From contig JAEDOP010000047.1 in the NCBI GenBank assembly GCA_016301865.1, positions 1-6,276 of the forward strand: 6,276 nt of DNA. The letters are read 5' to 3'. Shown piece by piece: positions 1-6,213 of this stretch; within the stretch, counting starts at the first letter, position 1; the number at the start of each line of letters is the position of its first letter. A program made the position numbers and the translations under genes. The notes beneath the pieces were generated by a model. The model ran no database searches and was not told the origin of the DNA. It saw only the letters and a list, made by a program, of their open reading frames with translations. The stretch comes from Alphaproteobacteria bacterium. GTDB taxonomy: Bacteria; Pseudomonadota; Alphaproteobacteria; Rs-D84.

Positions 1-1578
1 ATTGCCACGCGTGCCGTTGCACAGAATAAATCTGTTTTGGTGATAACGCCGGATGCGGCTGGAAACCAGCGTATAGCGGCGGCAATGCGTGCACGTGGCG
101 TGGATGCAGATTTTTCAGGTGGCGTGCCCGGTACAATGACGGCACAGGGGCGGGCGATTCTGAATTTATTAGATACATGGATTGAACAAAAATCAAATGC
201 GTTTGATAAAATTTATGCCGAAAATAATCATGATTTATTTAATACAATTGCGGCAATTATTGATTTGTATATGCCGCAATTTCAGCCACAATTTGTCGCG
301 GATGATAATGTGGAAATTTGGTCGGCGTTGCGTGATATGTCAAATGCACTGAATGTGGCAAGGATAGATTTAACATTGTCGGATGCGCGCGCATTTGTTG
401 CAGATGCTTTGTCGGGGGTGTCGGTGCGTGGCGCGATGCGTGATGGGGCGGATGTTGTTGTTTTGGGGACAATTGAATCGCGTATGCAGACGGCGGATGT
501 TGTGATTTTAACTGGATTGAACGAAGGGATGTTCCCATCGCGCGGGTATGAAAATGCATGGTTGCCACGTGTGGTGGCGGAAAAAATTGGGTTGCCATCA
601 CCAAATCGCAAGGTGTCGCTGCAGGCATTGGATTTTATGAATCTGTCGTGTGGACAGTGTGTGTATTGGTTGCGGTCGGGGGTTGCCGGCGGTGTTCAGA
701 CAACAGAATCGCGATTTATATCACGTGTGATTGCGCGACGGGGTGTGTTTAATCGGAATACAGAAATACTGGATTCTGTGTTGGCGCGCGATGATGTACC
801 GTATAAGCCACTGGATTATTCTGCGCCCGTGCCACCCGCGGATTGGTCGGATGTATATGTGACGGAATTGGAACATCTGATTCATAATCCGTATTCGTTC
901 TATGTGAAACATATTTTGCGGTTGCGGGTGTTGGATGATTACTGGGTTGGGGTTGATGCGCGTGATTTTGGGAACTTGGTGCATGATGTGATAGAAAAAG
1001 CAAAGGATTTGCGCCCGGACGCATTGGTTGCCCAAATGGACCGGCGGGCGTTGGAAAAATTGGGCGCGGGCAGTGTGATATTTCATTTCTGGCATAAACG
1101 ATTTGTGGAAATTGCGCCGGTTATTGCCAATGAATTGACAAGTGTGCAAAATGCGTATGCGGAAATTGGTGGTATGGTAAAAATTGCGGGGCGCAATGTG
1201 CGTGCACGTGCAGACCGTATCTGGGATGGCGGGGTTATGGATGTTAAGACCGGTGCCGCCCCATCAAAAAGCCAGTTAGAGCAGGGTAATATGCCACAAT
1301 TACCGTTAGAAGCGTATATTTTACAGTCGGGCGGTTTTCCAATTCAGACAACATCATTGTCGCGTGCGCCGATTATGCGGTTCTTGCAATTGAAAAATAA
1401 TGACGTGCGTGTGATTGAATATGACGCGGAAAAAACCGCCCAAATGATGAGTATGGCCGTTGATAAAACGACCGAGTTATTTAATATCTATTCAGCGGGC
1501 GCGGCCGCATATGAATATCGCGAAACAGGCGATAATAAGTATAAACAGTATGACGATTTAGCAAGAATTAAAGATTAA
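1..1578 (+). CDS. addB: AddB, C-terminal half (double-strand break repair helicase-nuclease subunit), 5' partial
   Basis: AddB is the partner of AddA in the AddAB helicase-nuclease, which resects DNA double-strand ends for RecA loading. Frame 1 is open from base 1, so the gene starts outside the window and 525 residues are visible. A TTG at 37 is only an internal codon. Residues 13-60 resemble the inactivated helicase-like part of alphaproteobacterial AddB (VLVITPDAA, then VDADFSGGVPG). VVVLGTIESR (152-161) and ILTGLNEGMFP (169-179) are hallmark blocks of that family. The C-terminal RecB-type PD-(D/E)XK nuclease starts near VTELEHL (287). It shows H328, D405 (RADRI), D414-V-K416 (the DxK motif) and QLPLEAY (433-439), so catalysis looks intact. 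The end, YDDLARIKD, resembles the usual family C-terminus. There is no C-terminal cysteine cluster like the 4Fe-4S site of Bacillus AddB; the only nearby pair is C217/C220 in the helicase-like part. addA does not follow on this strand. Confidence 0.9.
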   Translation: MATRAVAQNKSVLVITPDAAGNQRIAAAMRARGVDADFSGGVPGTMTAQGRAILNLLDTWIEQKSNAFDKIYAENNHDLFNTIAAIIDLYMPQFQPQFVADDNVEIWSALRDMSNALNVARIDLTLSDARAFVADALSGVSVRGAMRDGADVVVLGTIESRMQTADVVILTGLNEGMFPSRGYENAWLPRVVAEKIGLPSPNRKVSLQALDFMNLSCGQCVYWLRSGVAGGVQTTESRFISRVIARRGVFNRNTEILDSVLARDDVPYKPLDYSAPVPPADWSDVYVTELEHLIHNPYSFYVKHILRLRVLDDYWVGVDARDFGNLVHDVIEKAKDLRPDALVAQMDRRALEKLGAGSVIFHFWHKRFVEIAPVIANELTSVQNAYAEIGGMVKIAGRNVRARADRIWDGGVMDVKTGAAPSKSQLEQGNMPQLPLEAYILQSGGFPIQTTSLSRAPIMRFLQLKNNDVRVIEYDAEKTAQMMSMAVDKTTELFNIYSAGAAAYEYRETGDNKYKQYDDLARIKD

Positions 1579-1698
1579 ATGCCAATCGGTTCGCGGTGTT
1601 GCGATTTGAACAACCTAATGTAACTTCTGTACACTACGGTTGTTCAAATCGCAACAGTCGACACAATTGTTCAAATAATTTATATTTTGCGATTTGAA
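1579..1698. other. convergent intergenic gap between addB and the exonuclease III gene
   Basis: This gap separates two genes that run toward each other. It contains no plausible small gene. Most of it is inverted-repeat sequence: the 60-bp hairpin at 1597-1656, then an AT-rich stretch with further copies of the stem sequence that reaches the stop codon of the minus-strand gene. Confidence 0.85.
1597..1656. repeat. 60-bp inverted-repeat element, copy 1 (19-bp perfect stem, 22-nt loop)
   Basis: The left arm 1597-1615 (TGTTGCGATTTGAACAACC) is the exact reverse complement of the right arm 1638-1656. The loop 1616-1637 contains TCTGTACACT and a TGTA-N7-TACA dyad (1619-1622 with 1630-1633). The loop matches that of a second hairpin at 4142-4201 in 18 of 22 positions, while the stems are unrelated position by position. 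No T-run follows the stem on either strand, so it is not a canonical intrinsic terminator, although a 19-bp hairpin could still stop transcription or protect 3' ends in both directions. I do not know a named family for it. Confidence 0.85.
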
Positions 1699-1699
1699 C
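1599..1699. repeat. three copies of the 13-mer TTGCGATTTGAAC, one inverted
   Basis: TTGCGATTTGAAC occurs at 1599-1611 and at 1687-1699, and its reverse complement lies at 1642-1654. An 8-nt fragment, GTTCAAAT, sits at 1669-1676. The right arm of the 60-bp hairpin can therefore pair with either the left arm (19 bp) or the downstream copy (13 bp). The fragment can also form an 8-bp hairpin with 1692-1699. The last copy ends on the first base of the exonuclease III stop codon as read on the + strand. Confidence 0.8.
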
Positions 1700-2469
1700 T
1701 ATTTTAATTCCAACATCAATCCACAATGGTCGGTGGGTTTTTGGTGCAGGCGTGGTTCAATGTCGATTTCGCAATTTTTTATCATCTTTGCCGCCGTTTT
1801 GTTGCACAGGAAATAATCCAGGCGCAGACCCTGTTTATTGCCGACTGTGTCGCGGCCACGATATCCATACCAGGTGTAATCAATGTCATTTGGGTGCAGG
1901 GCGCGCCATGCGTCAACCCAGCCCGCGTTTAACCATTCGTTCATAATAGCGCGCGCGGCCGGGGCGGCAATTGCGATGCCTTCGTAATTTTTTGGTTTCC
2001 AGATGTCGCGGTCTTCGATTGCGATATTAAAGTCGCCACCGATAATGACGGGTTCAGGACTGTCTAGATATTGTGATATGTAATCTGTGAATGCGCGCAT
2101 CCATTCCAATTTATAGGGGAATTTTGGTGAATCCACCGTGTCACCGTTTGGCATATATGTGTTGATAACACGCACACGGCCGTCAATTACGCATTCAAGA
2201 AAACGTGCGTTTGGGTCCGCATAATTTGGCATGCCAAGTGTGGTGTCTTCGATTGAATATTTAGAAAAAACTGCAACGCCGTTCCAGCATTTTTGGCCAA
2301 AAACCTTGATATTATATCCGAATTCGTCGAACAACATGTGGGGAAAGTTCGCGGTTTCGACTTTTAGTTCCTGGACCAGGATTGTGTCGTATTCGCCGCG
2401 ACGCAGGATGTCGATAAAACTTTCAATATGTGCACGGATAGAATTGATATTTAGGGTCAAGATTTTCAT
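1699..2469 (-). CDS. xthA: exonuclease III family AP endonuclease / 3'-5' exodeoxyribonuclease
   Basis: This is a Mg-dependent enzyme of the endonuclease/exonuclease/phosphatase fold. The family cleaves DNA 5' of abasic sites and trims blocked 3' ends in base excision repair. The protein is 256 residues, near the usual 260-270. Catalytic positions match the family: N7 in the N-terminal strand, E34 (LVQE, metal ligand), Y105 (NTYMPNG), D146 and N148 (GGDFN), W200 (YTWYGYRG), D218 (LRLDY) and D247-H248 (TDHCG). The reading frame could extend upstream to ATGs at 2490 or 2526. The start at 2469 is chosen because MKILTLNIN is the classic N-terminus and AAAGGA lies 8 nt upstream. The gene converges on addB and diverges from the acyl ligase gene, so it is probably monocistronic. 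Family membership is clear; the balance of AP endonuclease and exonuclease activity cannot be read from sequence. Confidence 0.93.
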   Translation of the reverse strand: MKILTLNINSIRAHIESFIDILRRGEYDTILVQELKVETANFPHMLFDEFGYNIKVFGQKCWNGVAVFSKYSIEDTTLGMPNYADPNARFLECVIDGRVRVINTYMPNGDTVDSPKFPYKLEWMRAFTDYISQYLDSPEPVIIGGDFNIAIEDRDIWKPKNYEGIAIAAPAARAIMNEWLNAGWVDAWRALHPNDIDYTWYGYRGRDTVGNKQGLRLDYFLCNKTAAKMIKNCEIDIEPRLHQKPTDHCGLMLELK

Positions 2470-2470
2470 A

Positions 2471-2499
2471 TTTGCATTCCTTTGATTCATGAGTATAAT
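2471..2499 (+). promoter_or_regulatory. predicted promoter of the acyl ligase gene
   Basis: The -10 box TATAAT at 2494-2499 matches the sigma-70 consensus exactly. A weak -35, TTTGCA (2471-2476, 4 of 6), lies 17 bp upstream. The expected transcript start near 2506 leaves a leader of about 34 nt that contains the AAGGA ribosome site at 2525-2529. The -35 region overlaps the translation signals of the divergent exonuclease III gene. Confidence 0.6.
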
Positions 2500-2523
2500 A
2501 TCCGTGTCCAATATAAAAAACAA
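2495..2523 (-). promoter_or_regulatory. predicted promoter of the exonuclease III gene
   Basis: Read on the minus strand, TTGTTT (2523-2518, 3 of 6 to the -35 consensus) is followed after 17 bp by TATTAT (2500-2495, 5 of 6 to the -10 consensus). The -10 box lies one base out of register with the plus-strand TATAAT at 2494-2499, so polymerases facing opposite ways would compete for the same melted segment. The -35 match is weak and this call is tentative. Confidence 0.4.
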
Positions 2524-2539
2524 CAAGGATTTTTATAAC

Positions 2540-4120
2540 ATGAATATGTACCAGTTATTAGAACGTGCCGCGCAAACATGGCCGGATAATCTGTTTTTGG
2601 TGCGCGAAGGCGTTTCGTATAAAGGCTTTGTCGATTTGGTCAAGGCGCGTGCCGCTAGCCTGGATAAAGTCGGTGTAAAAAAGGGTGATGTGGTTGGTGT
2701 CTTGTCACACAATATCCCAGAATTTCCAATCACGTTGTTTGCGATTTGGTATTTGGGTGGGACGGTATTGTTGCTGGATACAAATCTGACGCCGTATGAA
2801 TATGATAATATGGCGACAATCACAAACTGTAAGTTGGTTTGTGCGGAAAAGTCGTTCCAGTACAAAACAGATAAATTTAAATTCTATGATATTACCAAGA
2901 AAGACGGCAAGATTAATCCGGATTTGAAACCGGCGGTGCTGGAATCGCTGGATATTGCAACAATGTCGTTCACATCGGGTTCAACCGGTGTGCCAAAGGT
3001 TGTGCCATTGACGCACTTTAATTTGGTTGAATGTGCGAATTCATTGGACTCGATGGCTGAATGGATTAAAGCGGGGGATATTATGTATGGATTCCTGCCG
3101 ATGTATCACGTGTTTGGTTTTGCGGTTGAAATTTTGGCGACTGTGCATTATGGCGCGGGTGTGTTATTGCAACCGACGATTAATCCAAAGGAAATTATGG
3201 CAGACTTTAAAAAATTCCGTCCCCAGGTTATTCCAGCGGTGCCGCGTCTGTGGGAAGTGTTCCGTAATAAAATTATCGACAATGTCAAGGCACAGAAAAA
3301 ATGGTGGCTGGTATCGTTTGTTTTAAAATACGGCAAATTTTTACAGAAAATTGGCCTGGGCGCATTGGTGCGCAAGGTGCAAAAACCAATTCTGGATGTG
3401 TTTGGTGGACGCGTGAGCCTGTTGATTGCAGGTGGGGCGGCAACCAAGCCCGAGGTTGAAATATTCTATGAACGTTTGGGGCTGAAATTCATCCAGGGGT
3501 ATGGTTTGACAGAAACGGTTGGGCCAATCTGTATTTCAAAACCAACCAAGAAACGTTTGCCGTTTGCGTTCGGGGGACCGACACTGAATAACGAATGCGA
3601 AATTCGTGATAAAAATGAAGATGGCGTTGGTGTTCTGTGGTTGCGTGGTCACCAGGTGTTTGGTGGATACCTGAATAACGAAGAAGCGAACAAAGAAATA
3701 TTCGATGAACGTGGATTCTTTAACACAGGTGATATGGTGTCGATGGATAAAAACGGTGAATTGCACTTTGCAGGTCGCAAAAAGCAGGTTATCGTTTTGG
3801 ACAGTGGTAAGAACGTTTATCCAGACGAACTGGAAGGGATGTATATCACACTCCCAGGTGTCAAGAACGTTGCGGTGTTTGAACACAAGGTAAAAGATAA
3901 AACTGTTACATATGCGGTGTTCAGTGTCGAAGACGGTGTAACGATTGACCAAATTGCAGCAGCGGTTGCGGCGGAAAATAAAAAAGTTGCCAGTTACAAG
4001 TGGGTGACGCATTTCGCCATCACAACCGAAGATTTGCCACTGACCAGCACGCAAAAGGTTAAACACCATGTCGTGCGTCAGAATTTAATTGATGGTAAAT
4101 ACCCAGATAGACACGAATAA
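2540..4120 (+). CDS. AMP-forming acyl-CoA/acyl-acid ligase (ANL superfamily, long-chain FadD-like)
   Basis: The ANL family activates a carboxylic acid with ATP to an acyl-AMP and then transfers it, usually to CoA. The protein has 526 residues. The P-loop is TSGSTGVPK (145-153), the MYHVFG block is at 188-193, and the A5 motif is YGLTET (321-326). NTGD (395-398) holds the ribose-binding aspartate. The hinge GRKK is at 412-415, followed by VIVLDSGKNVYPDELE. The C-terminal catalytic lysine is K506 in STQKVK, where the usual TGK is TQK. The GRKK...SGKNVYP pattern favours fatty-acid ligases over acetyl-CoA or amino-acid-activating enzymes, but the substrate and acceptor (CoA or ACP) cannot be fixed. 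The frame extends upstream to an ATG at 2489. The start at 2540 is preferred because AAGGA lies 10 nt upstream and the family begins near this point. No signal peptide is evident. No lipid gene is adjacent, and it appears to be transcribed alone. Confidence 0.88.
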   Translation: MNMYQLLERAAQTWPDNLFLVREGVSYKGFVDLVKARAASLDKVGVKKGDVVGVLSHNIPEFPITLFAIWYLGGTVLLLDTNLTPYEYDNMATITNCKLVCAEKSFQYKTDKFKFYDITKKDGKINPDLKPAVLESLDIATMSFTSGSTGVPKVVPLTHFNLVECANSLDSMAEWIKAGDIMYGFLPMYHVFGFAVEILATVHYGAGVLLQPTINPKEIMADFKKFRPQVIPAVPRLWEVFRNKIIDNVKAQKKWWLVSFVLKYGKFLQKIGLGALVRKVQKPILDVFGGRVSLLIAGGAATKPEVEIFYERLGLKFIQGYGLTETVGPICISKPTKKRLPFAFGGPTLNNECEIRDKNEDGVGVLWLRGHQVFGGYLNNEEANKEIFDERGFFNTGDMVSMDKNGELHFAGRKKQVIVLDSGKNVYPDELEGMYITLPGVKNVAVFEHKVKDKTVTYAVFSVEDGVTIDQIAAAVAAENKKVASYKWVTHFAITTEDLPLTSTQKVKHHVVRQNLIDGKYPDRHE

Positions 4121-4242
4121 AATTAAATATAATAAATCATCTAAAAACAAATCGGGCATCTTATGTAGCATCTGTACACTGCGATGCCCGATTTGGTTTT
4201 ATCTGAATCATTCTATTTAATTTTTACACCGTAAGGGCGGGC
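4121..4242. other. convergent intergenic gap between the acyl ligase gene and mnmE
   Basis: This AT-rich gap of 122 bp, close in length to the other convergent gap (120 bp), contains the second 60-bp hairpin. An 11-bp perfect inverted repeat, AAAATTAAATA (4119-4129) with TATTTAATTTT (4214-4224), encloses it, though these arms are of low complexity. I see no small gene here. Confidence 0.8.
4142..4201. terminator. bidirectional terminator-like 60-bp inverted-repeat element, copy 2
   Basis: The arm 4142-4160 pairs with 4183-4201 at 18 of 19 positions, the one mismatch being A4147 against G4196. The inner part CAAATCGGGCATC is GC-richer. The outer ends are an A-run on the left and GGTTTTA on the right, so transcripts from either strand end in a stem plus a short U-tract, as expected of a shared terminator for two convergent genes. 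The 22-nt loop (4161-4182) is much longer than a normal terminator loop. It matches the loop at 1616-1637 in 18 of 22 positions, including TCTGTACACT, with TGTA (4164-4167) and TACA (4175-4178) able to pair. Confidence 0.75.
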
Positions 4243-5568
4243 CTATTTCCCCAGACACAGTTGGCCAAATGTTTTATCCAGAACTTCGGTCGCGGTTATT
4301 GTGCCCAATATTTTGCCAATCGCGTCTGCGGCGCGGCGCGTATGTTCGGCAAATATGTCATAGTTATCGGTTGCCGATAATGCCATGCCCAATTCATCGC
4401 GGGCGGATTCCAGTAATGATTTTGTGCGCGCATTGATTGTCAGGGTGTTTTCCGCCCCAGCCATTATTTCGTGAATTTTTGCGCGCAGTTCGTTCGTAAA
4501 TTTGTCCATCCCATTGCCGGTTTTGGCGGATATACACAAATAGTTTGCAGAGCTCAGAGTGCAGAGTTCAGATTTTGATAATAAATCTGATTTGTTGATT
4601 ATGATGATTTCATTACTGCTGCCCCGTTGCATTTGCGACACCCATTCGCTAGACGAAGGGGAATAAATACGTAGAACTATATCCGCATTTTCGATTTCAG
4701 ATTTTGTGCGTTCGATGCCGATTGATTCAATTTTGTCATCTGTTTCGCGCAGACCCGCCGTATCAGACAGGTTGATTAAATATCCATCTATATCCAGGTT
4801 TATCGACACAACATCGCGTGTGGTGCCGGCAATATCGGACACGATTGCGCGGTTTTGTCCCGCCAGATAATTAAAGATTGATGATTTTCCGACATTTGTT
4901 TCGCCGACCAATGCGACATTTATCCCACCACGAATTGCGCGCGATGTGCGATAATTATTCAGGGCGGTGTCGATTTCATTGTATAATTTTTCTGTGCGCG
5001 CATGGATTGTTTCGCCAATGTTCGCGGGCAGGTCATCGGAACTGTAATCCAGAATTGCCGCCGCATACGCCGATATTTCAACCATCTGATTGCGCCAGGT
5101 GCTGTATATTTCACTGTCGCGGCCCAGCATGGATTTTAATGCGTGTTTGCGCTGGATATCAGTTTGTGCATCCAGCAACGCCGCCAGGCCATCAACATCC
5201 GCCAAATCCATTTTATTGTTATAAAATGCGCGACGTGAAAATTCGCCCGGGGTCGCCATGCGCATGCCCAATGTGGCTAGGTATTCAAATACCGCGTTAA
5301 TTGTGGCCGGTGCGCCGTGTGTGTGTAATTCAATAATATCTGTGCCGGTAAAACTGTGCGGGGCGGAAAAATATATCGCCAGACATTGGTCAATCAAATC
5401 GCCCGCGGTGTCCGTCAGATTACAAAAGTATGCGTGGCGGGGGGCGAATTCCGATTTGTTTATGAATTTGGAAAAAATATTGCGCAAATTGTCGCCCGAT
5501 ATGCGAATTACCGCAACGCCGGATTTGCCATGCCCAGATGATAGTGCGAAAATTGTGTCGTTATTCAT
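4243..5568 (-). CDS. mnmE: MnmE, tRNA uridine-5-carboxymethylaminomethyl modification GTPase
   Basis: MnmE works with MnmG to install the aminomethyl-type modification at C5 of wobble uridine 34 in certain tRNAs, using a folate-derived one-carbon unit and GTP hydrolysis. The protein has 441 residues, within the family's usual range. The N-terminal folate-binding domain covers about 1-119 and contains TPGEF (106-110); AFYNNKMDL at 114-122 replaces the common AFxNGKxDL. A helical domain follows. The inserted G domain has G1 GETNVGKS (222-229), G2 AGTTRD (247-252), G3 DTAG (269-272), G4 NKSD (325-328) and G5 SAK (347-349). The C-terminus is CLGK with C438, the invariant cysteine of the C-(I/L)-G-K tail. 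The usual HGG after the ELH segment is HGA here (84-86). It lies 1 nt downstream of the ruvA stop, which implies an operon and translational coupling; only a weak GGAAA precedes its start. Confidence 0.96.
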   Translation of the reverse strand: MNNDTIFALSSGHGKSGVAVIRISGDNLRNIFSKFINKSEFAPRHAYFCNLTDTAGDLIDQCLAIYFSAPHSFTGTDIIELHTHGAPATINAVFEYLATLGMRMATPGEFSRRAFYNNKMDLADVDGLAALLDAQTDIQRKHALKSMLGRDSEIYSTWRNQMVEISAYAAAILDYSSDDLPANIGETIHARTEKLYNEIDTALNNYRTSRAIRGGINVALVGETNVGKSSIFNYLAGQNRAIVSDIAGTTRDVVSINLDIDGYLINLSDTAGLRETDDKIESIGIERTKSEIENADIVLRIYSPSSSEWVSQMQRGSSNEIIIINKSDLLSKSELCTLSSANYLCISAKTGNGMDKFTNELRAKIHEIMAGAENTLTINARTKSLLESARDELGMALSATDNYDIFAEHTRRAADAIGKILGTITATEVLDKTFGQLCLGK

Positions 5569-5569
5569 G

Positions 5570-6163
5570 TTATTTGTTTCCGCTTATTTCTTTTAATGCC
5601 AATGGGACCAGTTTTGATACGTCCGCCGTTGGGTTTTGGTTTACCAGTTTTTGTGCCATTTCAATTATGTCCAGACGGCGATAGCCCAATGATTCCAATG
5701 CCATCAGCAAATCGGGCAGGGCCGATGATGCAGATGTGGTTGCGCCCGCGTCCGGGGCAAACAGTGTTGCCGATACGCCACCGATTTTATTCTTTAATTC
5801 AACAATGATTTTTTCCGCCATCTTTTTACCAACGCCCGGGGCCGTCGCAATTGTTTTGGCGTCACCCGTCGCGATTGCGGACATTAAAGTGTCGGAATTT
5901 ATCGTGCCAAGTATGGCCAGGGCAACCTTGGGCCCGACGCCTGACACCGCCGTTAACATGTTAAACAGGTTTTGACCGTTCAGGGTTGTAAAGCCAAACA
6001 GGCGGATGGAATCTTCGCGGACAACCGTTTCAATCCACAGTTCGACCGTCGATTTGTGCGTCAGGTATTCGGCGGTGAATACTTTGTAGCCAACACCGTT
6101 CACCAATAAAATCACAAATCCGTCGCCGATATAGTCAACTATGCCTTGCAATTTGCCAATCAT
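5570..6163 (-). CDS. ruvA: RuvA, Holliday junction branch migration subunit
   Basis: RuvA forms a tetramer that clamps the four-way Holliday junction and loads the RuvB motor for branch migration. The protein has 197 residues, typical for the family. Domain I (about 1-62, OB fold) begins MIGKLQGIV and holds the acidic-pin residues E50-D51 in VVREDSIRLFGF. Domain II has two helix-hairpin-helix motifs, SGVGPKVAL (74-82) and PGVGKKMAEKI (109-119). A flexible Ala/Ser/Thr-rich linker (about 136-148) leads to domain III, the RuvB contact (149-197), with ALESLGY at 155-161. AGGA 6 nt before the ATG supports the start. It is the first gene of a ruvA-mnmE unit. ruvB is not downstream and ruvC is not upstream, unlike the common ruvC-ruvA-ruvB order. 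Confidence 0.96.
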   Translation of the reverse strand: MIGKLQGIVDYIGDGFVILLVNGVGYKVFTAEYLTHKSTVELWIETVVREDSIRLFGFTTLNGQNLFNMLTAVSGVGPKVALAILGTINSDTLMSAIATGDAKTIATAPGVGKKMAEKIIVELKNKIGGVSATLFAPDAGATTSASSALPDLLMALESLGYRRLDIIEMAQKLVNQNPTADVSKLVPLALKEISGNK

Positions 6164-6182
6164 TTGTTATCCTTTTGGGGTA

Positions 6183-6211
6183 ATTTTAATCTAAATAAAT
6201 AAAAAGGTCAA
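6183..6211 (-). promoter_or_regulatory. predicted sigma-70-type promoter of the ruvA-mnmE operon
   Basis: On the minus strand TTGACC (6211-6206, 5 of 6 to consensus) is followed after exactly 17 bp by TAAAAT (6188-6183, 5 of 6). Transcription would begin near 6176, giving a leader of about 13 nt that holds little more than the ribosome site AGGA (6173-6170). The -35 box overlaps the yebC ribosome-binding site. No SOS box is apparent in the gap. I find no comparably good promoter for yebC on the opposite strand. Confidence 0.65.
6204..6207 (+). promoter_or_regulatory. ribosome-binding site of yebC
   Basis: AAGG at the end of a run of A lies 6 nt before the ATG at 6214 and supports that start. 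The same bases overlap the -35 hexamer of the divergent ruvA promoter. Confidence 0.65.
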
Positions 6212-6213
6212 AT

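Noticed and set aside
721..1149. Long antisense reading frame opposite addB
   Set aside because: It is covered by a clearly conserved addB frame. Its translation is rich in His, Pro and Arg, as expected of the complement of biased codons, and has no recognisable domain.
1597..1656. Integron attC site, dif/Xer site, tRNA or transposon end
   Set aside because: attC sites conserve the outer core boxes (RYYYAAC/GTTRRRY) and not the loop. No 28-bp dif-like arrangement is present, there is no cloverleaf or acceptor end, and no transposase or target duplication is seen near either copy.
2470..2539. Longer N-termini: exonuclease III from 2526 or 2490, and acyl ligase from 2489
   Set aside because: The upstream starts lack good ribosome sites, would overlap each other and the promoter elements, and add residues not typical of either family. 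Starts at 2469 and 2540 have well-placed AAAGGA and AAGGA.
3536..4069. 177-codon antisense frame opposite the acyl ligase gene
   Set aside because: It shows no family motif, and the opposite strand carries all the ANL motifs in order. It is a codon-bias shadow.
4119..4224. 11-bp inverted repeat AAAATTAAATA/TATTTAATTTT enclosing copy 2 of the hairpin
   Set aside because: The arms are pure A/T in an AT-rich gap and overlap the ligase stop codon. A comparable but shorter pair (1565-1572/1703-1710) around copy 1 lies in coding ends. Chance is sufficient unless other copies show the same nesting.
6164..6200. Plus-strand promoter for yebC (TTGTTA at 6164-6169 with TAATCT at 6187-6192)
   Set aside because: The spacing is 17 bp but the -10 match is only 3 of 6. 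In a stretch this AT-rich such matches are expected, so it is not listed as a feature.
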